Under the pieces are notes generated by a model, which worked only from the letters and a program-made list of their open reading frames with translations, did no database searches and was not told where the DNA came from. A stretch of DNA of 5,026 bases from Chloroflexota bacterium (GTDB lineage: Bacteria; Chloroflexota; Anaerolineae; B4-G1; SLSP01). The stretch spans positions 1 through 5,026 of the forward strand of contig JAKJAB010000279.1 of assembly GCA_022707725.1 (NCBI GenBank), in the 5' to 3' direction. Shown here piece after piece: positions 1 through 5,026 of this stretch (the stretch's first letter is position 1; each line of letters starts with the position of its first letter). The position numbers and the translations under genes were made by a program.

Positions 1-2247
1 CCCCGACCACTGAAAGCCGTGATTCTGGCGGCGGGCCAACAATCGATCACCGATGACGGTGTGCCGATTGTACTACAAACACTGGGCGACCGCAAAATCG
101 CCGATTACGTGATCCGCAACGCGCTGCGCCTGGTCGCGCCGGAAGACCTCTACATCATCGTCAGCCAGCCGCAGGATGAGGCGCAGCGGTGTTTGTGGGG
201 CGTGGATGCCGCGTGCCCCTATCATTACGTCGTCCAGGAAGAACAACGCGGCACAGGTCACGCCGTTTTGCAACTCGCCCCGCTTTTCAAAGATTTCGAA
301 GGCGATTTACTGATCCTGTATGCCGACACGCCGCTTTTCCGGCTGAATTCGATTCGCGGGCTACTCAACCGGCATCGCCTCAAGCAGGCGCATTTGACGC
401 TGCTCTCCGCCGTGGTGCATCGCCCGCTGCCCTACGGGCGCATCATCCGCGACGCCGCCGGGCGGATTATGGACATCATCGAAGAGACCGACGCCTCGCC
501 CGAAGTGCGCGAAATCCGCGAGTTGAACGTCGGCGCTTACGTCGCCCAAACGCGCGCGCTTTTCCCTGCGCTGCAAACGCTCTCGCCTTCGCTGCTGGAT
601 GGCGAATATCGCCTGACGGATTGCGCGCACCGTCTGATCCACACCGGGATGCGCGTGGAGAGCTACCAGATTTACGACCAGGACGAGGTGCAGGGCATCA
701 ACAACCGCGCCGACCTCGACCAGGCGACCTTCATCCTGCAAAAGCGCCTCTACCGCCCACGCCGCACCGAAGAGCAGAACCTCATCGCGTTCGGCACGGG
801 CGGCTGGCGAGCCGTCATCGGCGAGGGGTTCACGCTGCACAACGTCCGCCGCCTCTCCCAGGCGCTGGCGAACGAGATTACGCGCCGGGGTCAGGAGAAG
901 GCCAGCGCGCCGCGTCCGGGCGGCGTCCTCATCGGTTACGACCGGCGCTTCCTCTCCGACCGCGCCGCCGAGGCCGCGGCGGAAGTCTTCGCCGGGAACA
1001 ACATCGCCGTCACGCTGTTGCGCGAGGACGCGCCGACGCCGCTTATCACCTACGCCACAACGTTGGTCAACGCTGCGTATGGCCTGGGCTTCACCGCCAG
1101 CCACAATCCGCCGGAGTGGAACGGCCTCAAAGTCTTCCACGGAGACGGTTCGTTGCCTATGGACGACGAAACGCGCCAGATTGAAGCCGAGGCCAATGCT
1201 CTGCACCTGGAAGACGTGGTGAAAATCGACCTCGACCTGGCGCTGGAGGCCGGAATCGTCAAACGGCGCGATTTCACCAACGAGTACGTGGACGCTGTCG
1301 AGGCGCTCATCGACCTGGAGGCGATCCGCGAGGCCGGGCTGAAGGTGATCGTCGATCCGATGTACGGCGTGGGGCAACTGACGATGGGCATCATCCTCAC
1401 CGAGGCGCGCTGCCGCGTGACGTTCATCAACGAGCGGCACGACCCGCTCTTCGGCGGACGCTCGCCCGCGCCGAACCTCGATGCGTTGCGGATGCTCGTC
1501 ACGCACGTCCGCAACGAAGGCGGCGTAGCGCGGCAACGCTACGACCTGGGGCTGGCGACCGACGGCGACGCCGACCGCATCGCCATCGTGGACGAGCAGG
1601 GCGAATACGTCACCGTCAACGACATTCTGCTGCTGCTCTACTGGTATCTGCGCGCGGTGCGCGGCGAACGCGGCGGCGTGGTGCGCAATCTGGCGACGAC
1701 GCACCTGCTCGACCGGCTGGCGGCGCACTTCGGCGAGACGTGTCACGAGACGCCAGTGGGGTTCAAACACATCACCGCCGCAATGGTGGAGCACAACGCG
1801 CTCCTCGGCGGCGAATCCAGCGGCGGCCTGACAATCCGCGGGCACATCCTGGGGAAGGACGGCATCTTCGCGGCGGCGCTCGTTGTGGAGATGTTGGCGC
1901 GCACGCGGAAGAAAATCTCGGAATTGTTGCAGCAGGTCTACGCGATCACGGGGCGGCTCTACGCCGAAGAAGACGGCATCCAGGCGACGCCGGAAATGCG
2001 CATCGTCATCCCAAGACGAATCAAGGCGCTGGCGCAGGAACACCAAACCACGCCGGTGCATCTCGGCCCGTATCCCGTGGTCAGCATTTCAGAACTGGAC
2101 GGCACGAAATTCCTGCTGGAGAACGACAACTGGGCGCTGCTGCGCTTCTCCGGCACGGAACCGCTGCTGCGTCTGTTTGCGGAGGCCGATTCGGCGGAGA
2201 AGGCGAAGGAATTGATCAAAAGTCTGAAGGCGCTGGTTTCTGCTTAA
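1..2247 (+). CDS. Bifunctional GlmU-like nucleotidyltransferase / phosphoglucomutase-phosphomannomutase fusion (5' end open)
   Basis: This is a probable cytosolic sugar-nucleotide enzyme. The mutase domain would interconvert hexose-6-phosphate and hexose-1-phosphate, and the N-terminal domain resembles enzymes that activate sugar-1-phosphate with an NTP. Numbering is from the GTG at 19. Residues 1-240 follow GlmU: LAAG (3-6), QEEQRGTGHAV (73-83), YADTPL (101-106, presumed metal ligand D103), ELNVGAY (168-174) and GINNR (226-230, presumed metal ligand N228). There is no left-handed beta-helix acetyltransferase domain. Residues 256-742 are an alpha-D-phosphohexomutase: FGTGGWRA (258-265), TASHNP with phosphoserine S361, metal loop DGDADR (515-520), sugar loop GGESSGG (597-603) and phosphate loop RFSGTEP (709-715). 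All mutase catalytic motifs are intact, but the GxGTRM loop and its following lysine are missing from the first domain. The frame has no stop back to base 1. The usual N-terminus MKAVILAAG aligns with a CTG at 10, so the gene may start there, at GTG 19, or outside the window. Substrate (glucose, mannose or glucosamine phosphate) cannot be fixed. The mutase call is firm; activity of the first domain is uncertain. Confidence 0.9.
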   Translation, partial: PRPLKAVILAAGQQSITDDGVPIVLQTLGDRKIADYVIRNALRLVAPEDLYIIVSQPQDEAQRCLWGVDAACPYHYVVQEEQRGTGHAVLQLAPLFKDFEGDLLILYADTPLFRLNSIRGLLNRHRLKQAHLTLLSAVVHRPLPYGRIIRDAAGRIMDIIEETDASPEVREIRELNVGAYVAQTRALFPALQTLSPSLLDGEYRLTDCAHRLIHTGMRVESYQIYDQDEVQGINNRADLDQATFILQKRLYRPRRTEEQNLIAFGTGGWRAVIGEGFTLHNVRRLSQALANEITRRGQEKASAPRPGGVLIGYDRRFLSDRAAEAAAEVFAGNNIAVTLLREDAPTPLITYATTLVNAAYGLGFTASHNPPEWNGLKVFHGDGSLPMDDETRQIEAEANALHLEDVVKIDLDLALEAGIVKRRDFTNEYVDAVEALIDLEAIREAGLKVIVDPMYGVGQLTMGIILTEARCRVTFINERHDPLFGGRSPAPNLDALRMLVTHVRNEGGVARQRYDLGLATDGDADRIAIVDEQGEYVTVNDILLLLYWYLRAVRGERGGVVRNLATTHLLDRLAAHFGETCHETPVGFKHITAAMVEHNALLGGESSGGLTIRGHILGKDGIFAAALVVEMLARTRKKISELLQQVYAITGRLYAEEDGIQATPEMRIVIPRRIKALAQEHQTTPVHLGPYPVVSISELDGTKFLLENDNWALLRFSGTEPLLRLFAEADSAEKAKELIKSLKALVSA
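2244..2247. other. Shared convergent stop codons (TTAA)
   Basis: The self-complementary TTAA supplies the TAA stop of the sugar gene on the plus strand (2245-2247) and the TAA stop of the endonuclease on the minus strand (2246-2244). The two convergent genes overlap by four bases, leaving no room for an intrinsic terminator between them. Each transcript must therefore end inside the other gene, by Rho or an internal structure, or run on as antisense. Confidence 0.9.
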
Positions 2248-3182
2248 CGCTCGATATACGAACTGGGTATATGCGCTAAAACTATCGCTTCAAGCATATC
2301 GAGGTTTTGCAAATTGATGAAGTAGTGACACTGGGCTACCAGTCTTTCTAAATCACGCTTGCGAGCCAACCAGCCACCGCCATCCACAAAATTGACAAAG
2401 GCTCGATTTTCACCGTAGCGGCTATTCGACGAGGTGATTTGAGTATATGCAGCCAACATATCGCGCGCCTTCGTCGTTTGTCCGCTGCTGGTCGTTTCCT
2501 GGAAACTGCTCATAATGATGACCCAGGGGTCTTGCAAGGTGGGAACGGCGAAATCTATGTCAACGTTGACAAACCGGGAGCGTCCCTGCTCATAGCCAAT
2601 CCCATAATGAGCTTTAACGCATTCCAATTGCGCTTGTATGGCGGCCTCAACTTTATATCCCTTACGCGCACCGTAAGTGCCAATTGTGGACTCCTTATAG
2701 CGTATAGCACGGAAAGCTTGAGGAATAGCACCAATCTCACGATAATTCAACTTATCCAAATAGAAACGTGGAATATAAGCGGCTAGTTCCGCATCACGTA
2801 CTCCGTCAAGCAGTAATTCAGCTATCAAGGCGCGCAAGCGTGCATTATCCGATAATTGACGCTTGATTTTTTCAATACTCCACTCGCTTTCAAAACCGCC
2901 GGCAATTCGACCTATTTTTCGTAAAAGCGAGATAACACGCATAAACTTTTCATCGGATAGACCAATATCTCGTAGAATCACATCGAGACCATCGGGTTCC
3001 TCATGCAAAAAGGCAACAACGTCCTCTAGTGTGCGCACATTCGTCGCCGCAATATGTGGGTTTTCAGCAGTGCGTAACAGATCAGCTACTTTTTCTTCAA
3101 TTTCGCTCTCAAGTTCCTCATCGACAAAAAATATAGTCGAGCTATCCCAGGCTTGCTGAAAAGTCAGTTTTTGTGCTTGCAT
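2244..3182 (-). CDS. Putative type II restriction endonuclease (PD-(D/E)XK-like), partner of the adjacent methyltransferase
   Basis: Likely the cutting half of a type II restriction-modification pair, cleaving DNA at sites the upstream methyltransferase leaves unmodified. The protein is 312 aa if it starts at 3182, a normal size for a type II enzyme. The first 160 residues are helical and charged, with no recognised motif. The C-terminal half looks like a nuclease core: helix KGYKVEAAIQAQLE with conserved-looking E179, acidic strand VNVDIDFAVP (D208, D210), strand WVIIMSSFQETTSSGQTTKA (E229, K238), then VDGGGWLARKRDLERL (266-281). This order (helix Glu, Asp strand, second strand, DGxGW plus basic helix) resembles DpnII/MboI-type enzymes, but the usual ExK/ExN strand reads MSS here. 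An upstream ATG at 3227 would give 327 aa. I prefer 3182 because its ATG overlaps the methyltransferase TGA as TGATG and has a GGAG upstream. GC is lower than in the sugar gene, suggesting transfer. The restriction role rests mainly on neighbourhood plus fold pattern; recognition sequence unknown. Confidence 0.72.
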   Translation of the reverse strand: MQAQKLTFQQAWDSSTIFFVDEELESEIEEKVADLLRTAENPHIAATNVRTLEDVVAFLHEEPDGLDVILRDIGLSDEKFMRVISLLRKIGRIAGGFESEWSIEKIKRQLSDNARLRALIAELLLDGVRDAELAAYIPRFYLDKLNYREIGAIPQAFRAIRYKESTIGTYGARKGYKVEAAIQAQLECVKAHYGIGYEQGRSRFVNVDIDFAVPTLQDPWVIIMSSFQETTSSGQTTKARDMLAAYTQITSSNSRYGENRAFVNFVDGGGWLARKRDLERLVAQCHYFINLQNLDMLEAIVLAHIPSSYIER

Positions 3183-4894
3183 CAGGCTTGTATCTCCAGC
3201 TTGGCGGCTTTCAGTGCTTTTCCCCATGTCGGAAAGGTTTCCAAGAATAATTCCAGGTTGTATTGGCTTTTTTCTTTCACGTCTTCGGGGGTTGGCAACC
3301 GGCCTAACTCTACGGACAATTTGCGCAATTCCAACTGTAGGGCTTTCTTCGTCACTGCGCGCGTTTCCTGTGTCACGCTCTGGCGTTGTACCTGCCCCAG
3401 GTTCTCGATTTGCGTGATTTTTTCGCGCATCATCATCACGTAATTGATGTCAAGGTCTATCGCAACGTAGCGTCGTCCAAGTCTTGCGGCAACAACAGGC
3501 GTTGTGCCAGCGCCGCCGAACGCATCGAGCACAACGTCGCCCGGGTTCGTCGCCAGTTCAATGATGCGTTCCATTAACGATTCCGGCAACTGGCACGGGT
3601 GGTAATCTCGGTCCCGCCGGTGTTTGATGCGATGAATATCCCACCAAATATCGTTGAGTGGGGATTGGTCATCGTCTCTTGCTTCTTTGCGGCGTTTGAT
3701 ACAGGACGCGCGCAAGCAATAATGCCGCGCATCCACAGGGCTGACGGATGCATAATTGAAAGTAAAGTCTGAAGGCTGTTTAGTGTAGAACAACAAGGCG
3801 TAATGCGCCGGCATGATCTTCCCGCGCGGTTCCGACAGAGCATCCCAGACGATCCAGTTTTGAAAATAGAGATGTTGATTGAGAAAATCAGCGTGATAAA
3901 GGGACCAACGCGGCAGATTAAGCACAAAAAGCGCCCCCGTTGGTTTGAGAACTCTGGCATACTCGGCCAACCAGGCATTACACCAATCGATATATTTCTG
4001 GTCGGCGCGCTCATCATCGTAAACCGTGTAGTCCTTGTCCAGGTTGTAGGGCGGATCGGCAAAGGCTAAATCTATCGATTCATCCGGGTATTGTTTCAAC
4101 ACCTCGATTGCATCGCCGTGATGAATCACGTTGTATAGATTGTTTCGGTCAATCGTTGACGTAACACTTGGGCAAGGAGGCTCAACATAGCCCTTTCTCA
4201 AGGGGAATGCAAGATGCGGGAGCGTGTATTGCGCGGGACTTTCCGCCACAAGACTGTGCATCCACGGCAAACCCTCAAGTGGTCCGACGCAGCCAGTGAT
4301 TTCAACTGAAGGGACATCAACCAATTTACGCATCTGTTCATTCGAAGGTGCCGCAACATTGAGCATTTCGATAAAAACGTCGAACAGAGGCTTGGAAAGC
4401 TGGGTATAATTGTCCGCTGGCGGCAAATCTTTGATAACATCTGAAATCGCGTATCCTTTTGGATGCATCAAATGTGCTTTCCCACCCCAGTCCTTAAGTG
4501 TGTGTCCGCAAGCCTTGCAGTATTGATGCGGCAAACGCACTTGTTGAATGCTGAATCTCCCATTACCCTTCGTGAACAACATAACCGCGGCATGAACCGT
4601 GGGTAAACCATTGGTTTCAATGGGTACAGATTCTACAGCAAACCAATACTTGAAAACAAGCTGTTTTTCTAAAAACACACCCAACTTGGGCAACACGGTT
4701 GGGACGCCCTGAACAAGAAGCACACCACCGTTTTTCAAAACCCGTATAGCTTCTGCTAACAACGTGAGTAAAGACTGGCTGTTCTGAGTTTCCAAAGCGC
4801 CCGTTACAATCATGACAAACTCAAGGGAATCTGATGCTTGCTGAGACAGTTTCTCCAAAAATTCAACACGTTTGATATACTGAATATTCATCAT
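3182..4894 (-). CDS. Type II DNA methyltransferase, beta class, with degenerate N-terminal methyltransferase copy and C-terminal HNR-like repeat
   Basis: Transfers methyl groups from S-adenosylmethionine to DNA, protecting the host from the endonuclease encoded next. The catalytic half is residues about 251-495: motif IV ADPPYNL (279-285, DPPY at 280-283), a strand ARVLKPTGALFVLN (313-326), motif X region HPCQLPESLMERII (432-445) and AdoMet motif I DAFGGAGTT (457-465). Motif IV before motif I is the beta-class order of the N6_N4_Mtase family; DPPY favours N6-adenine, though N4-cytosine is not excluded. Residues about 3-215 align in order with this half but carry VTGA instead of DPPY and no recognisable motif I, so they are a pseudo-methyltransferase domain, perhaps for target recognition. 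It includes a CKAC knuckle (126-129). Residues about 518-566 match the repeat found beside homing endonucleases (GRLPTPEDV then FPTWGKALKAA). The start is ATGATG at 4894/4891, supported because the N-terminal copy is complete from its first strand. No clear Shine-Dalgarno precedes it; TATAAA at 4905-4910 on this strand could be a -10 box with a very short leader, but no -35 is visible. At 570 aa it is long for a type II enzyme. Confidence 0.9.
   Translation of the reverse strand: MMNIQYIKRVEFLEKLSQQASDSLEFVMIVTGALETQNSQSLLTLLAEAIRVLKNGGVLLVQGVPTVLPKLGVFLEKQLVFKYWFAVESVPIETNGLPTVHAAVMLFTKGNGRFSIQQVRLPHQYCKACGHTLKDWGGKAHLMHPKGYAISDVIKDLPPADNYTQLSKPLFDVFIEMLNVAAPSNEQMRKLVDVPSVEITGCVGPLEGLPWMHSLVAESPAQYTLPHLAFPLRKGYVEPPCPSVTSTIDRNNLYNVIHHGDAIEVLKQYPDESIDLAFADPPYNLDKDYTVYDDERADQKYIDWCNAWLAEYARVLKPTGALFVLNLPRWSLYHADFLNQHLYFQNWIVWDALSEPRGKIMPAHYALLFYTKQPSDFTFNYASVSPVDARHYCLRASCIKRRKEARDDDQSPLNDIWWDIHRIKHRRDRDYHPCQLPESLMERIIELATNPGDVVLDAFGGAGTTPVVAARLGRRYVAIDLDINYVMMMREKITQIENLGQVQRQSVTQETRAVTKKALQLELRKLSVELGRLPTPEDVKEKSQYNLELFLETFPTWGKALKAAKLEIQA
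3194..3197 (-). promoter_or_regulatory. Candidate Shine-Dalgarno GGAG for the endonuclease start at 3182
   Basis: On the minus strand GGAG lies 11 bases before the ATG at 3182, inside the end of the methyltransferase gene. The spacing is slightly long. Together with the TGATG stop/start overlap it supports translational coupling, in which ribosomes ending the methyltransferase reinitiate on the endonuclease. The rival ATG at 3227 has only a distant GGAAA upstream and would overlap the methyltransferase by 46 bases. Confidence 0.4.
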
Positions 4895-4913
4895 TCTGAA
4901 ATCGTTTATAGTT

Positions 4914-4939
4914 GGTAACTATTCAGGTGGGGCGCACTT
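4914..4939 (+). repeat. Left arm of inverted repeat (26 bases)
   Basis: Consists of two 13-base blocks, GGTAACTATTCAG and GTGGGGCGCACTT, directly joined. Both are exact reverse complements of blocks in 4994-5026. The seven bases between the blocks in the other arm are absent here, consistent with a small deletion or insertion after the arms diverged. Confidence 0.93.
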
Positions 4940-4993
4940 TTTACGTCTACAATGACAGTAGGAAGCGCAAAAATTGCCGTTTTGGGTTCAGCT

Positions 4994-5026
4994 AAGTGCG
5001 CCCCACCTCAAGGCTGAATAGTTACC
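4994..5026 (-). repeat. Right arm of inverted repeat (33 bases)
   Basis: Contains AAGTGCGCCCCAC (4994-5006), the seven-base CTCAAGG (5007-5013) and CTGAATAGTTACC (5014-5026). The outer and inner 13-base blocks pair perfectly with the left arm. The sequence stops exactly at the outer end of this arm, as happens when an assembly breaks at a multi-copy repeat. Confidence 0.93.

Larger units (their letters stand above)
4914..5026. mobile_element. Possible MITE-like element with long terminal inverted repeats
   Basis: A 113-base ORF-free segment is bounded by arms whose outer ends are GGTAACTATTCAG and its exact complement CTGAATAGTTACC. The inner parts of the arms, GTGGGGCGCACTT and AAGTGCGCCCCAC, are also perfect complements. 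The right arm has seven extra bases (5007-5013) that the left arm lacks. A 54-base unpaired centre (4940-4993) separates the arms and contains only a weak CAAAA/TTTTG hairpin (4968-4984). Size, TIR length and lack of coding capacity fit a miniature inverted-repeat transposable element or an IS remnant. The family is not recognised and no transposase is present. Target-site duplication cannot be tested because the right arm ends at the window edge. It ends 19 bases from the methyltransferase start, so it may affect that gene's transcription. A large regulatory hairpin is the alternative. Confidence 0.5.

Noticed and set aside
189..1184. Long open frame on the plus strand in another frame of the sugar gene
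   Set aside because: Its product is arginine/proline/alanine-rich low-complexity sequence typical of a shadow frame in GC-rich coding DNA, and it overlaps a gene with clear domain motifs.
361..2061. Long open frame on the minus strand opposite the sugar gene
   Set aside because: Rich in Arg, Val, His and Asp with no recognisable domain; a shadow caused by high GC and codon bias of the real gene.
19..2247. Complete GlmU
   Set aside because: Only the uridyltransferase-like part matches; the hexapeptide beta-helix acetyltransferase domain is replaced by a phosphohexomutase.
2244..2300. Bidirectional terminator between the convergent genes
   Set aside because: The stop codons overlap and no GC-rich hairpin with a T-tract is visible around the junction.
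3197..3343. Separate homing endonuclease or intein remnant
   Set aside because: The repeat-like tail is in frame and continuous with the methyltransferase; no nuclease motif (LAGLIDADG, HNH, GIY-YIG) or intein splice motif is seen.
4914..5026. Integron attC site
   Set aside because: Length and inverted symmetry fit, but the terminal boxes do not match RYYYAAC/GTTRRRY (GTTACC at the right end), the stem is too perfect with one one-sided bulge, and no integrase is present.
4914..5026. Intrinsic transcription terminator
   Set aside because: The arms pair strongly but enclose a 54-base loop, carry a seven-base bulge, and are not followed by a T-tract in either visible direction.

Overview
The window holds three protein-coding genes and one inverted-repeat element, packed almost without gaps. 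It looks like bacterial chromosomal DNA. The long two-domain sugar-nucleotide gene is GC-rich and of a style I associate with Chloroflexota and similar environmental lineages. That placement is inference; no ribosomal or tRNA marker is present.

Positions 1-2247 (+) encode a fusion of a GlmU-like nucleotidyltransferase domain and a phosphoglucomutase/phosphomannomutase (alpha-D-phosphohexomutase) domain. The mutase half keeps every signature motif. The nucleotidyltransferase half keeps its metal-binding and sugar-binding landmarks but has lost the glycine-rich GxGTRM signature. The frame is still open at the left edge, so the gene may begin outside the window.

Positions 2244-4894 (-) are a compact two-gene type II restriction-modification cassette, transcribed toward the sugar gene. 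The methyltransferase (3182-4894) comes first and the putative PD-(D/E)XK restriction endonuclease (2244-3182) second, joined by a TGATG stop/start overlap. The methyltransferase is a tandem fusion: a degenerate, DPPY-less methyltransferase copy, then an intact beta-class methyltransferase (DPPY before DAFGGAGTT), then a short C-terminal repeat resembling those found beside homing endonucleases. The cassette has clearly lower GC than the sugar gene, and its last stop codon overlaps that gene's stop in a shared TTAA. This suggests acquired DNA placed exactly against the end of a resident gene.

Positions 4914-5026 are a 113-base ORF-free element with long terminal inverted repeats. It begins 19 bases upstream of the methyltransferase start and ends exactly at the window edge. 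It may be a MITE-like miniature transposable element. No RNA genes, CRISPR arrays, riboswitches or convincing intrinsic terminators were seen. The most unusual material is the pseudo-methyltransferase/methyltransferase fusion with its C-terminal repeat, its endonuclease partner with an atypical catalytic core, and the flanking inverted-repeat element.
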